Positions 18,359 through 28,008 of a stretch of DNA of 64,000 bases are shown piece after piece. The notes beneath the pieces are model-generated. The model ran no database searches, was not told the origin of the DNA, and saw only the letters and a list, made by a program, of their open reading frames with translations. The stretch is from JBGPQJ01 sp963829485. Lineage in GTDB: Bacteria; Chloroflexota; Anaerolineae; Anaerolineales; Villigracilaceae. How positions within the stretch are numbered: position 1 is the first letter of the stretch; each line of letters opens with the position of its first letter. The position numbers and the translations under genes are program-made. The stretch lies in NCBI GenBank assembly GCA_963829485.1, contig CAWHIK010000004.1:518625-582624 (forward strand), in the 5' to 3' direction.

Positions 18359-19579
18359 GTGAACCGGTCACAAGTCATCCGAATCGCGCTAGCCACAACC
18401 ATCATTTTAACCGGATGTGCTCCTGTCAATGAAATAGCTACCCGAATTCCTGTTCAAGGAGCAGCCAATCCCAAAGTTATATCCTCTACACCCACAGGTC
18501 TGCCAACACCGAGAGGTTTGGATGAGTACTTTTTACCTTCATATTATGCTGATACTTATCTAGGCATTGTAGAATCTTCAAAAAGCGAACAAGGACTTAT
18601 TATCTACTCACCACTGGGAGACCTGGTGTGGAAACCAGTGATCGACACTTTCCACGGTCATTTTCCTTGGATTGAGGTCACCACTGTTGAATTGGGAACG
18701 AACGAAGTTTTCGAGCGATATTATTCCGACTCGTCCTCAGGTGAACGTACGGCAGATTTGGTCGTGTCCTATTCCCCTGATGGTTGGTTGACTTTTGCCA
18801 ATGCGGGTCAAATTGAGCCATACGTAACTGAAGAAAATTTAAATATACCCCCTTGGACAAAAATTGCTCCTGGAATCTACACCTTTTCCAGCGACCCGCT
18901 GGTTATTGTATACGACAAGGGTGATATCGCTGATTCACCCCAAGGCTTGGGTGATCTCATTAATATGATCAATGAAAATCCTTCCGTCCTAGATGAAACT
19001 ATCATCACGTATAACGCAGAGCAAAACTCAACAGGATTTTCGATTTACTGGTTTCTCGTCAACAAGCTGGGTCAGACAGGTTGGGATTTCATCAACAAAA
19101 TCGGGACCACTCATCCAGTTCTGAGGTCCTCATCCAGCAGCATAGTCTCCTCGATTTTAGATAACGAGGCATCTATCGGGTTATTTGTTTCGCCGATTGC
19201 ATTCTTGCAGGAACAGGAACTACATCCAGATATTGGGTGGTCCTTTGTCAAGGATGGCCAGCCCATTCTTATGCGAAGCATGGCGATCACCAAACTGGCA
19301 GCCAGTCCAAACTCAGCCCGGTTGTTGGTCGATTTCCTGCTTTCTCAAGAAGGTCAACTTGCTCTCGCTTATGGATGGTTGACTCCCTTCCGCTCTGATA
19401 TCGCAAACGTTGACCTTTTTACATCCTCCGAAACCGGTGAAGCCCACATCCACTTTGACGAAGTGATAAGAGAAGTGGGATTGGATAATTTGATATTTAT
19501 TAATTTGGATCCGGAGATCATAAAACCGGAGAATAAAGAAAATTTTATCAACCTTTGGAATCAAGCGATGAGTCAGTAG
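18359..19579 (+). CDS. Extracellular solute-binding lipoprotein
   Basis: Predicted lipoprotein of about 406 residues with a type II signal ending in ILTGC, followed by a periplasmic-binding-protein fold of the ABC/iron-type class (GLIIYSPLGD near the start; LLSQEGQLALAYGWLTPF near the end). The GTG at 18359 is chosen because GGAG lies 7 bases upstream; a TTG 15 bases earlier is the alternative. There are no permease or ATPase genes beside it. Its divergent position from the large sensor kinase suggests it may present ligand to that kinase instead of feeding a transporter; this is inference. Confidence 0.8.
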   Translation: MNRSQVIRIALATTIILTGCAPVNEIATRIPVQGAANPKVISSTPTGLPTPRGLDEYFLPSYYADTYLGIVESSKSEQGLIIYSPLGDLVWKPVIDTFHGHFPWIEVTTVELGTNEVFERYYSDSSSGERTADLVVSYSPDGWLTFANAGQIEPYVTEENLNIPPWTKIAPGIYTFSSDPLVIVYDKGDIADSPQGLGDLINMINENPSVLDETIITYNAEQNSTGFSIYWFLVNKLGQTGWDFINKIGTTHPVLRSSSSSIVSSILDNEASIGLFVSPIAFLQEQELHPDIGWSFVKDGQPILMRSMAITKLAASPNSARLLVDFLLSQEGQLALAYGWLTPFRSDIANVDLFTSSETGEAHIHFDEVIREVGLDNLIFINLDPEIIKPENKENFINLWNQAMSQ

Positions 19580-19659
19580 TCAAGGGTGATCACAGCGATA
19601 TGTAATAACGTTGATAATTCTCAAACAACCAAAAAGATCAACATATTTCTGGAGGGATT

Positions 19660-21000
19660 ATGTCAAAGGAAGATTATAAAAAATGGGTCGAGATGGATCG
19701 TAAACAACTCCATCCCACGTATCATCCCAAATCTCATGTCGACCCCCTCGTGATCAGCCATGGGGACGGGGTCTGGTTGCATACTGTCGATGGACAGGCG
19801 ATCCTGGATGGTATGGCCGGACTATGGAATGTCAACGTCGGTTACGGCCGCGAGGAATTGGCTCAAGTCGCGTTCGATCAAATGAAAAAACTTGCTTTCA
19901 CAAGCAATTTTTCGGGGATGACCAACCTCCCCTCCACCTTGCTCGCCGATAAACTTTCTGGATTCGCCTATGAGGGTCTCAATACCACGCACTTTACGTC
20001 TGGAGGCTCGGAATCAAATGATTCCGCTTTCAAGATGGCTCGTTACTACTGGAAGCGAAAGGGTTTGCCAGGCAAGTATAAAATCATAGCTCGAAAAGGG
20101 GCATACCATGGCGTAACCCTTTTCGCTACATTTGCCACCGGGCTTGAGAAGTACCACACGATGTTTGGCCCTGCCGTGGAAGGTTTTATTCACATTCCAG
20201 CACCAAACCCTTACCGATTTGAGGGAGATCTTAAGCCTGGAGAAACAATAGGGCAGGCTGCAGCTCGCGCACTCGATGAATGCATCCAACGCGAGGGTGC
20301 GGACACGATCGCAGCGTTCATCGCAGAACCTGTGATGGGCGTAGGAGGAGTCATCGTTCCACCAGATGATTATTTCCCCCTGGTCCGACAAATCTGCGCC
20401 AAACATGATGTTCTCTTCATAGCAGACGAGGTCATCACGGGTTTCGGCAGGACCGGTGAATGGTTCGCTCTCAAACATTGGGACGTCAAACCCGATATAC
20501 TATCTTTTGCAAAAGCCATAACCAGCGGATATGCACCCTTAGGTGGAATCCAGATTTCAGACGACATTCGCAATACTATTGAGACAGCAGCAGATACCGA
20601 AGCGTTCATGCATGGATTCACCTATTCCGGTCACGCCATGGCTTGCGCAGTGGGTCTGAAGAACCTTGAGATCATGGAGCGCGAACACTTCCCTGAGCGT
20701 GCAAAGATTCTCGGTAAACGCTTACTGGATGGACTAAAAACACTAATGGAATTCCCGTTTGTCGGAGACGTCAGGGGACTTGGTCTTGTCTGCGGTTTGG
20801 AAATCGTTTCCAACAAGGAGACAAAACAAGCTGATCCGGGAATGACAATGAAAATCTTTAAAGCTGCCCAAGCCAGGGGATTACGGACCCGGCCTCTTGG
20901 AAATAACCTTGCATTCTCTCCACCGTTGTCCATCGTCGAGGACGAAGTCGATGAGATCATCAAGCGGCTCGGGGCGGCAATGGATTCAGTAAGTTCCTAA
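19660..21000 (+). CDS. Class III aminotransferase (omega-amino acid type)
   Basis: PLP-dependent transaminase of 446 residues. Visible are the phosphate-binding THFTSGGSESNDSAFKMAR, the catalytic-region AFIAEPVMGVGG, the PLP Asp in FIADEVITGFGRTG, and the Schiff-base lysine in LSFAKAITSGYAPLGG. The N-terminal HPTYHPKSH and the overall length fit the omega-amino acid:pyruvate or putrescine/beta-alanine subgroup; the donor cannot be fixed. A strong GGAGG precedes the ATG. It is followed by a clear terminator and seems to be a single-gene unit. Confidence 0.87.
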   Translation: MSKEDYKKWVEMDRKQLHPTYHPKSHVDPLVISHGDGVWLHTVDGQAILDGMAGLWNVNVGYGREELAQVAFDQMKKLAFTSNFSGMTNLPSTLLADKLSGFAYEGLNTTHFTSGGSESNDSAFKMARYYWKRKGLPGKYKIIARKGAYHGVTLFATFATGLEKYHTMFGPAVEGFIHIPAPNPYRFEGDLKPGETIGQAAARALDECIQREGADTIAAFIAEPVMGVGGVIVPPDDYFPLVRQICAKHDVLFIADEVITGFGRTGEWFALKHWDVKPDILSFAKAITSGYAPLGGIQISDDIRNTIETAADTEAFMHGFTYSGHAMACAVGLKNLEIMEREHFPERAKILGKRLLDGLKTLMEFPFVGDVRGLGLVCGLEIVSNKETKQADPGMTMKIFKAAQARGLRTRPLGNNLAFSPPLSIVEDEVDEIIKRLGAAMDSVSS

Positions 21001-21016
21001 GCCCGTGGATGTTGCA

Positions 21017-21048
21017 AAAAAGGACAGGTGACCCAACCTGTCCTTTTT
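21017..21048. terminator. Bidirectional intrinsic terminator
   Basis: Perfect inverted repeat: AAAAAGGACAGGT at 21017-21029 pairs with ACCTGTCCTTTTT at 21036-21048 around a 6-base loop. A/T runs on both sides let it act for the aminotransferase gene on the plus strand and for the convergent YihY gene on the minus strand. Confidence 0.92.
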
Positions 21049-21073
21049 CATTGCCTTAGCATGATGCATTTTT

Positions 21074-21988
21074 TCAGACTGCATTGGGATTATCGAAGAT
21101 TGTCATATTATCATCGGGTTTCAGCCCCTGTCCGAAGCGAATCGCGTACAATCGGGTAAATTTTGCCCCATACAAGAAGATCATTGCGGAATAGAACACC
21201 CAAAAGAGGAAGATCACCATTGAACTGGCAATGCCATAGATACTGCCCGATGTACTAAAACCAAGGTAATAGGCATAGAGATAATTACCGATCCAATAAA
21301 GAATGGCTGTCAAGGCTGCACCCGGCAGCATATCTCTTTTCCGCATTCGAGCTTGTGGTAAATAGCGAAAAGCCATCAGGAAAATCAACGTATAAAGTAA
21401 AGGGGATGAGAAAACATCGAGGAAGGATTCCATCTTTGACAGGTTTATCGTGAACCGATTGGTGAGCAATTCGGAAATCACATTCCAAAGCGTATTCCAG
21501 AACAATAGGACTAAAAAAGACAAGCCAACGAGAAATGCAATAATATAGGCAAAGGTATAAGTTTTAATTGTTGCACGCAGTGAATTAGCGACACCTGGTT
21601 TTGGCGTCAGATGCCACATTGCATCCAGAGAAATTCTAGCCTGGTAGAACATGTAGGATGACGCATAAATCAAAATGAGAATATTGACGAATGTCCACAC
21701 ATTGTTGCTGGCGATTGAGTAGCTGCCGGTGATTAGGGATTGGAGCATTTTTGAGTACTGCGATCCGATGACAGCAGACAATAGAACCTCATAATCACCT
21801 GCAAGAGTGGCAGGACCGATAATTCGCGTGATGATAATGGCTGATAATGTAGCCAGAGGGAAAATCGAAAGCAATATATAGTACCCCAAGGCGGCGGCAT
21901 GAACACTTCCGTAATCCCGGGATAATTCAAGACCGGTATCATAAAGCAATAACAAAGTGATCTTAAGACCGGTCAATACCTTGCGCAT
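21074..21988 (-). CDS. YihY/BrkB family membrane protein
   Basis: Inner-membrane protein of 304 residues with six predicted helices. Family marks include HAAALGYYILLSIFPLA near residue 30, MWHLTPKPG, and the C-terminal GSIYGIASSMVIFLFWVFYSA. Such proteins were once called ribonuclease BN or virulence factor BrkB; their transport or structural role is not settled. The start ATG has a TATAAT 8 bases upstream and no ribosome site, which hints at a leaderless message. It ends at the shared terminator. Confidence 0.85.
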   Translation of the reverse strand: MRKVLTGLKITLLLLYDTGLELSRDYGSVHAAALGYYILLSIFPLATLSAIIITRIIGPATLAGDYEVLLSAVIGSQYSKMLQSLITGSYSIASNNVWTFVNILILIYASSYMFYQARISLDAMWHLTPKPGVANSLRATIKTYTFAYIIAFLVGLSFLVLLFWNTLWNVISELLTNRFTINLSKMESFLDVFSSPLLYTLIFLMAFRYLPQARMRKRDMLPGAALTAILYWIGNYLYAYYLGFSTSGSIYGIASSMVIFLFWVFYSAMIFLYGAKFTRLYAIRFGQGLKPDDNMTIFDNPNAV

Positions 21989-22113
21989 ATTAAACCATTA
22001 TACACGTCCTTCAAAACCAATAGAAACCATGCCCAACCCATGGCGAAAATCATATTTCCCATGAACAAATAGGGATAAAATAAGGAATAATCACATTCAA
22101 CCTTGGAGTAATT

Positions 22114-22806
22114 ATGGATTTCTGGTATCGTGCCACTATTGGCATTACAACGGCTTATTACCGTCTCGCAGGAATGAAAATGCGAGTTTTTGGGAAGGAA
22201 AATATTTTTTCCGGTCCGAAAATCATTGTCGGAAATCATCCAAATGCGACGGATGCTTTTACACTTCCAATCATTTTCAAAGAGAAAATTATCTTCCTCG
22301 TTGAAGATAAGGTTTTCGATCTCCCCGTGTTGGGATATATTTTCAGAAAGGGAGATCAAATTCCGGTAGTGCAAGGCAAGGGTCGGGAGGCTCTCAAAAC
22401 TGCAATAGAAAGGATAAAGGCAGGGTACACCGTTTGCATTTTACCTGAGGGAAAAATAACCAACACTCATACAGTTTCTCACGCGGGTACAGGTGTCGCC
22501 CGTTTGGCTGTGGAGACTGGCGCTCCAATACTCCCGGTTGGTTTCCATGTTCCTTTAAAACACATTAAGGTTATTCGCTCCCACCAACGGGGCAAGGAAA
22601 CCGTAGGCAGCTGGCAGGTCGGCGGCACCTGCTATGTTAATTTTGGTGAACCCTTTAAAGCTGTTTTCGACGAAAAGGCTGAAAAGAGCTACGAGTTTTA
22701 TCACCACTTCACCCAGCAAATAATGAACCGTATTTATGATTTAGCGAAGCAAGCAGAGATGTTTGCCCTGCAAAAACAGCCCATTAAGCAGGAAGTATCG
22801 ATCTAA
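22114..22806 (+). CDS. PlsC-type acyltransferase
   Basis: Membrane-associated 1-acylglycerol-3-phosphate acyltransferase-like enzyme of 230 residues. The catalytic HX4D motif is NHPNATD near residue 42, and the acceptor-binding motif is LPEGKITN near 112, at usual spacing. Members make phosphatidic acid or acylate other lipids; the specific acceptor here is unknown. TTGGAG lies about 8 bases before the ATG. It is convergent with the GH94 gene downstream, with a hairpin between them. Confidence 0.86.
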   Translation: MDFWYRATIGITTAYYRLAGMKMRVFGKENIFSGPKIIVGNHPNATDAFTLPIIFKEKIIFLVEDKVFDLPVLGYIFRKGDQIPVVQGKGREALKTAIERIKAGYTVCILPEGKITNTHTVSHAGTGVARLAVETGAPILPVGFHVPLKHIKVIRSHQRGKETVGSWQVGGTCYVNFGEPFKAVFDEKAEKSYEFYHHFTQQIMNRIYDLAKQAEMFALQKQPIKQEVSI

Positions 22807-22845
22807 TTTTTTCCAGTCTCATTGGATTAAGCATGGGGAATTTCC

Positions 22846-22871
22846 ATCTGGATGGGTCACCCCATCCAGAT
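22846..22871. terminator. Perfect hairpin at convergent gene ends
   Basis: ATCTGGATGGG (22846-22856) pairs exactly with CCCATCCAGAT (22861-22871) around a 4-base loop. The loop contains the stop codon of the minus-strand GH94 gene. There is only a weak T stretch on the plus side and none on the minus side, so its action as a terminator is likely but not certain. It may instead protect the 3' end of one of the two transcripts. Confidence 0.55.
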
Positions 22872-25259
22872 TTCTATTGTACTTGTTCCGGATTTGCCAA
22901 CAGGGATTAAGTTCCCCTCAATTTTTTTCCCGTTCACCGACATCGCTTTAATGCCTTTTGAAATATGTTTTTCATTGTGCACTTTAATTTCATAAGTGCT
23001 CCCCCTGAATTTGCGAATTGCTGTGAATTCATTCCACGTAGAGGGTATGCAAGGATCAACTCGTAATCCATCATAATCCGCACGAATTCCCAGAATCCAC
23101 TGAACTCCTGCCTGGTAGCACCAGGATGCTGTGCCGGATAACCACGAATTCCTGCCCAATCCAAATTGCGGGTGTTCATCGCCCAGTATATTCTGTGCAT
23201 ACACATAGGGCTCAATTTCATAAAGCTCCGCTGAATCATTCTTGCCAGCTGGGTTTATTTGTGAATAATATTCATACGCCCGATCCCCGTTGCCGAGGAT
23301 GGTTTCTGCGATCATCGCCCAGGGGTTTGGATGAAGGAAAATACCGCCATTTTCCTTTGCGCCTGGCGGATAAGTGGTCACCCCTCCATATTTCGGGTCG
23401 AAGCCGTTGTAACCGGGTGTCGATAACTTAATTCCGTATTGGGTATTGAGATACTTATATACGGAATCCATCGCCTTTCTGGCTCTTTTAGGTGATGTAA
23501 AACCGGAGAGCGCAGCCCATGATTGAGCGTTGAGATGGATTTTCCCTTTTTCATTCTTTCTTGATCCGACGGGTTTTCCGTCTTCGTCAAAATACATCAC
23601 ATACCAACTGCCGTCCCAGGCATATTTTTCCACATTCATTTTCATATCATCATACCTCTTGCGGAAAATCGATGCCTTTTTATTACCTATAAAATCGTAC
23701 AATCCGATAAGTTCTTTTAGAGCCCAACCATATAAATGAGCTGAAAATAGGGATTCGGCTCCTGCTGGCAAGTTGATCGTGTCATTCCAATCTGCGAAAC
23801 CCAGAAGTGGTAACCCGTGGCAGCCTACATCTTTACGAGTATAGTCAATCGCTCTTTCCAAGTGTGCTAGCACCGTACCATATTCCAACGCCTTGCCTTT
23901 TATATCTTTGTCATAAAACGGGACAATTTTTTTAAGAAACCTGAAATCCCCTGTTTCCTTGACATAAGCCGTTACGGTCAGAATACTCCACAAATGATCA
24001 TCGCTGTAGTAGTGAGGACGGTCTTCCATTTCCATCGCATCGCCCAGGGAACCCTCCATCGTCAAAGGGTTAAAACTGTGCATCGAAGAGCCCTCCCGTT
24101 TTTGAAAGGACAACAACTTCAGGATGAAGTCCCGGCTCTCATCCGGAATCGCAGATACGACGCCGAGGATATCCTGAGACAAATCCCTGATCCCAATACC
24201 CCGAGCACCTAAGCCTAGCTGGTAATAGGATAAATAGCGCGACCACTGCTTGGTTATGTAGCATTGGTGAGGGTTATGGACATTAAGCATCGAGTTCATC
24301 GACGGATCGGGAGTTTCAACTTGCTGCACGGATAGGTAATCTGCCCAAAAATCGCCTAACTCTCTAAATGCCGAATCCACATTTTCTGGCTTGCAGTACT
24401 TACGAATTACTGGGTGGACCTGCTTCATGGACTGTTCCTGCCCAAGAATGGTGGAAAACCTTCGGGATTCTCCTGGTGACAGGGTTCCCAATGAAAGCAA
24501 AAGGGCGGCGATGTTATCCCCCCTCTCAGCCTGAGAATTACTTAATTGGTCAGCTAACAGACTAAGGGGAGAACGCCATGTCCCATACTCGTTTTCACCA
24601 AGGAATAGCTTTCTATCTGTCTCAAATGACGATACAGGTTGACCGGCAGTGAAATAATTAACCTTGATTTTCTTGAACATGAATGGGGATTGAAGTAAAA
24701 CGGTCTTGCCATCGTGCTTTTCGCAACGCGACTGCATGGTTTGAGGGATCCAATCCGCGTTGGTAAATTGTTTGAGGGCATCAGGATGTGTGTACTCGAC
24801 AACAGGTATGGCGTCCACGATGATATCGTTGTGGGATATATTTTTTATCCTAAAGTCTCGAATCTCGCATGACTCACCGTTAGGGACAAAAATCGTTACG
24901 TCGGTTCTGATACCGGAATATTCGCTGACAATCCTCGTATAACCCAAACCCACGCGACACTCGAACTTATCCAGCTTGGTCAGTGTCGGGACAAAGAACG
25001 GGGAAAATACTTGATAACCATCCTTGGAATGTAGACGTAAATAAAATGTCTCTCCCTTGAAATCGGAGGCTGGCATCTGCTGGATGTACTTTGTGATTCG
25101 GTTAAAAGTCGGATCACCTTTGCAGATCAGCGCACCGCCGGTATGATCGACAAACCCTCCAAAGGCAAGCGTGCCGATATAGTTGATCCATTTTGTGGGT
25201 GTGCAGGGATTTGTGATTACGTATTCACGATTGGCTTCATCGAAATACCCGAAGTTCAT
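22857..25259 (-). CDS. GH94 glycoside phosphorylase, substrate unresolved
   Basis: Cytosolic phosphorolytic enzyme of 800 residues in the cellobiose/chitobiose phosphorylase family, which splits beta-linked disaccharides with phosphate to give sugar 1-phosphate. The N-terminal NFGYFDEANREYVITNP, the catalytic Asp in GFADWNDTIN, and the C-terminal WILGIRADYDGLRVDP are typical. It differs clearly from the second GH94 enzyme (33072-35536), for instance in GGFVDHTGGALICKGDP and a shorter N-terminal region, so it probably acts on another disaccharide or on longer oligosaccharides. It is the last gene of the beta-glucan run; AGGAG precedes its ATG. Confidence 0.82.
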   Translation of the reverse strand: MNFGYFDEANREYVITNPCTPTKWINYIGTLAFGGFVDHTGGALICKGDPTFNRITKYIQQMPASDFKGETFYLRLHSKDGYQVFSPFFVPTLTKLDKFECRVGLGYTRIVSEYSGIRTDVTIFVPNGESCEIRDFRIKNISHNDIIVDAIPVVEYTHPDALKQFTNADWIPQTMQSRCEKHDGKTVLLQSPFMFKKIKVNYFTAGQPVSSFETDRKLFLGENEYGTWRSPLSLLADQLSNSQAERGDNIAALLLSLGTLSPGESRRFSTILGQEQSMKQVHPVIRKYCKPENVDSAFRELGDFWADYLSVQQVETPDPSMNSMLNVHNPHQCYITKQWSRYLSYYQLGLGARGIGIRDLSQDILGVVSAIPDESRDFILKLLSFQKREGSSMHSFNPLTMEGSLGDAMEMEDRPHYYSDDHLWSILTVTAYVKETGDFRFLKKIVPFYDKDIKGKALEYGTVLAHLERAIDYTRKDVGCHGLPLLGFADWNDTINLPAGAESLFSAHLYGWALKELIGLYDFIGNKKASIFRKRYDDMKMNVEKYAWDGSWYVMYFDEDGKPVGSRKNEKGKIHLNAQSWAALSGFTSPKRARKAMDSVYKYLNTQYGIKLSTPGYNGFDPKYGGVTTYPPGAKENGGIFLHPNPWAMIAETILGNGDRAYEYYSQINPAGKNDSAELYEIEPYVYAQNILGDEHPQFGLGRNSWLSGTASWCYQAGVQWILGIRADYDGLRVDPCIPSTWNEFTAIRKFRGSTYEIKVHNEKHISKGIKAMSVNGKKIEGNLIPVGKSGTSTIEIWMG

Positions 25260-25278
25260 AAACCGCTCCTTTTACAAT

Positions 25279-27249
25279 CTACTCGCAATCCAAAATAACC
25301 GGAGAGGGTTCACCTGTTGCCAGACCATATCCAAATGGAAAGAGTGGTCCATCACAACCGGATTTATCGCCCAAATTGTTGATATTCATGGGTAATTGGT
25401 CATCACTTCGCGGCCATGTATAGGGCAGCGTGCCAGAGAAAGGATAATCGCCAAAAAGCACATCGGTGATACCGGCTCCTTCTGACCCTGGCAACCAGGC
25501 TGCGACAACTGCATCAGCCAGAGGGAGAATTTCTGTAATAATCACCGGCCGCCCTGAAAGGATGATCACGATCAGCTTATCAACCCTTCCGCGCAACTTT
25601 TCAACACTCGTCACATCCGCGTTTGAAATGGAAATGGTTCTTAAATCGCCAACGCCCTCTGCATACGGAGCTTCGCTTACCACGACGATACCGACAGGAG
25701 CGCGCAAGGGATTGCCGTTGGAATCTTTGGCATTTCGAAAATTACCATTCTTATCAATGTAAACTTCCGCCCCAGATTCCACCAAATCTTGCAGGGCATT
25801 TAGTATCGTCGTCCCTTCTGTGGACGTACCTGTTTCACCCTGCCAGCTTATCGTCCAACCGCCGGATTGCAGCCCTACGGAATTTGCTCCGGAGCCGGTC
25901 AGAAATATGGCTGATACGTTCTTTTCAAGGGGAAGTGCCTTATTTTCATTTTTCAACAATACCAGGGATTCTCGGACAGCTTCACGGGCTAATGCCAGGT
26001 GTTCATCAGAACGGACGGAATCCATGTAAATCTCTGTCTCTGGAATTGGCTGCTCGAATAGTCCCGTCTCGAACTTTATTCGAAGGATCCTGCGCACCGC
26101 ATCATCAATTCGCTCGATCGGGATATCTTCGGCATCCACTGCTTCCTTCATCGTCGAGATGAACTTGACATAATCATAGGGGACCATGTTCATATCCACG
26201 CCGGCATTGATGGCTGCCACGACCGATCCGTAATAATTACCGGGGTCGATCTGATCAATCGCCATCCAATCTGAAATTATAAATCCGGTAAATCCCAGTT
26301 CATTCTTGAGGACATGGGTCAATAGGTATTTTTGGGCATGCATCTTGACCCCGCGCCAGCTGCTGAACGAAGCCATCACACTCCTTGCGCCGGCCTCCAC
26401 TGCAGCCTGATACGGAGGGAGGAACAATTCGCGCAGTGTACTTTCATCCACCTGCATGTTTCCCTGGTCGAGCATATAAGGCTGACCATTCATATCGGAG
26501 CGAGATGACCCCCAAATGGTTCCCCCGTCACCGATATAATGCTTTGCCGTGGCAGCTACTATAGGCAACTCAGCTTGTGTTTGCTGCAAGCAGCGGACAT
26601 ACGCCTCACCCAGATTGGTGACGATCTCCGTACTCTCGCTATACCCTTCATAGGTCCGTCCCCAGCGAATGTCCTGAGGAACTGCGACCACAGGGGCGAA
26701 ATTCCAGGTCACGCCCGTGGCAAGCATCTCTTCTGCGGTAGCCTGGGCGATCCTGCACGTCAGGTCAGGGTCATTGGCAGCCCCGAGCCCAATATTGTGA
26801 GGGAAAATGGTTGAGTCTTTGAGATTATTGTGTCCATGGACAGCGTCAACTCCATAGATCAAAGGAATGCCCAGCCGAGTACCCAGCGCTTCAGCTTGAT
26901 AGCCACTCACCATTTCCACCCAGTTTTCCGGGTTATTGGTCGCCGGGGCACCACCCCCGCCACTGAGAATGGACCCAATATAATATTTCGATATATCCCC
27001 GGGACTGATGCTCCCTTTTTCCACCTGAGTCATTTGCCCGATCTTTTCATCGATGGTCATCCGGGATAGCAGGTCTTCGACTCGAGCTTCTACAGGTTGG
27101 CTCGGATCCGTATATATCACAACGGTCGATGTTGGTGTGGCGGGATTATCGGATGTCGTTGTCGGGATTGAAGGCGTGATGATTCGTGAAGGTGAACAAG
27201 ACGTCAAGATTGTAAAAATTAATACAGAGGCTAGTGCCTTGTTTTTCAT
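25279..27249 (-). CDS. GH3 beta-glucosidase, lipoprotein
   Basis: Surface-anchored exo-glycosidase of 656 residues. The signal MKNKALASVLIFTILTSC ends in a lipobox cysteine and is followed by a Thr/Pro linker. Residues about 50-380 form the GH3 barrel (LGIPLIYGVDAVHGHNN, KHYIGDG, catalytic Asp in FIISDWMAID), and 400-650 the C-terminal alpha/beta domain (SLVLLKNENKALPL, AWLPGSEGAGITDVLFGDY). It should release glucose from beta-glucans or cellodextrins outside the cell and so feed the phosphorylases. It is 12 bases after an ABC ATPase and 19 before the GH94 gene, so co-transcription is likely. Confidence 0.9.
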   Translation of the reverse strand: MKNKALASVLIFTILTSCSPSRIITPSIPTTTSDNPATPTSTVVIYTDPSQPVEARVEDLLSRMTIDEKIGQMTQVEKGSISPGDISKYYIGSILSGGGGAPATNNPENWVEMVSGYQAEALGTRLGIPLIYGVDAVHGHNNLKDSTIFPHNIGLGAANDPDLTCRIAQATAEEMLATGVTWNFAPVVAVPQDIRWGRTYEGYSESTEIVTNLGEAYVRCLQQTQAELPIVAATAKHYIGDGGTIWGSSRSDMNGQPYMLDQGNMQVDESTLRELFLPPYQAAVEAGARSVMASFSSWRGVKMHAQKYLLTHVLKNELGFTGFIISDWMAIDQIDPGNYYGSVVAAINAGVDMNMVPYDYVKFISTMKEAVDAEDIPIERIDDAVRRILRIKFETGLFEQPIPETEIYMDSVRSDEHLALAREAVRESLVLLKNENKALPLEKNVSAIFLTGSGANSVGLQSGGWTISWQGETGTSTEGTTILNALQDLVESGAEVYIDKNGNFRNAKDSNGNPLRAPVGIVVVSEAPYAEGVGDLRTISISNADVTSVEKLRGRVDKLIVIILSGRPVIITEILPLADAVVAAWLPGSEGAGITDVLFGDYPFSGTLPYTWPRSDDQLPMNINNLGDKSGCDGPLFPFGYGLATGEPSPVILDCE

Positions 27250-27261
27250 GTTTTTATCCTG

Positions 27262-28002
27262 TCATTGTTCTTTGTAAATTATGACACCATCCTTAAGAAG
27301 GTGCACCTGATCTACGAACTGATCTACAAGTGGGTCGTGGGAAACCATTAGGAATGTTATCTTATCCTTTTGGACAAGATCCCGAAATAGTTTAATCAAC
27401 TCCTGGCTCGTTTTACTATCCAATTCACCGGTCGGTTCGTCAGCCAGGATTATTTCCGCCTGGTTGGCTAAAGCGCGGGCAACTGCCACTCGCTGTTGTT
27501 GACCGCCTGACATTTCGTAAGGGCGATGATCCTTCCACTTGGTTAAGCCAACTTTTTCCAAACACTCCAAGGAACGCAATCGGCGGATCTCATAAGGTTC
27601 CCCTTTGATCCTGAGCAACAGTTCGACATTTTCGAATGCGGATAATGTGGGCAGTAATCCAAATGACTGAAAAATCAGACCAATGTGGATTCGCCGCCAG
27701 AAAGTCAGGTCCTGCTCGCTCATTGTATCCAAGTCGCAGCCTAAAATCCGGATTTTTCCTCTAGAAGGTTTGTCCAGTCCAGCCAAACAGTTCAGGAGGG
27801 TGGTCTTGCCGCTCCCCGACCTGCCTTTTAATGCGACGAATTTACCAGGCTGGATCTGTAGATTCACCCCTCTCAGCGCTTGAACGCCTTGTTGTTCGTC
27901 GACTGGTTCTTTCCGTGCAGAGGCGGCTTTAAGCGGATAAATCCGCCAAAGGTCAGTAGTCTCGATGATAAACGGGGACTCTGAAGCAGGCATCGAATTC
28001 AT
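27262..28002 (-). CDS. ABC transporter ATPase, MacB/LolD type (second)
   Basis: ATP-hydrolysing subunit of 246 residues with Walker A GRSGSGKTTLLN, Q-loop region LIFQSFGLLPTLSAFENV, signature MSGGQQQRVAVARAL, Walker B IILADEPTG and switch His in VSHDP. The Q-loop and signature place it with LolD/MacB-type ATPases that work with FtsX-fold permeases. It is a second ATPase in one operon; only one permease gene is present, so either the two ATPases form a heterodimer on the 968-residue permease or this one serves a partner elsewhere. Confidence 0.9.
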   Translation of the reverse strand: MNSMPASESPFIIETTDLWRIYPLKAASARKEPVDEQQGVQALRGVNLQIQPGKFVALKGRSGSGKTTLLNCLAGLDKPSRGKIRILGCDLDTMSEQDLTFWRRIHIGLIFQSFGLLPTLSAFENVELLLRIKGEPYEIRRLRSLECLEKVGLTKWKDHRPYEMSGGQQQRVAVARALANQAEIILADEPTGELDSKTSQELIKLFRDLVQKDKITFLMVSHDPLVDQFVDQVHLLKDGVIIYKEQ

Positions 28003-28008
28003 CTATAT

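Noticed and set aside
20014..20478. 154-codon minus-strand frame inside the aminotransferase gene
   Set aside because: It mirrors the strongly conserved class III aminotransferase reading and has no family features of its own.
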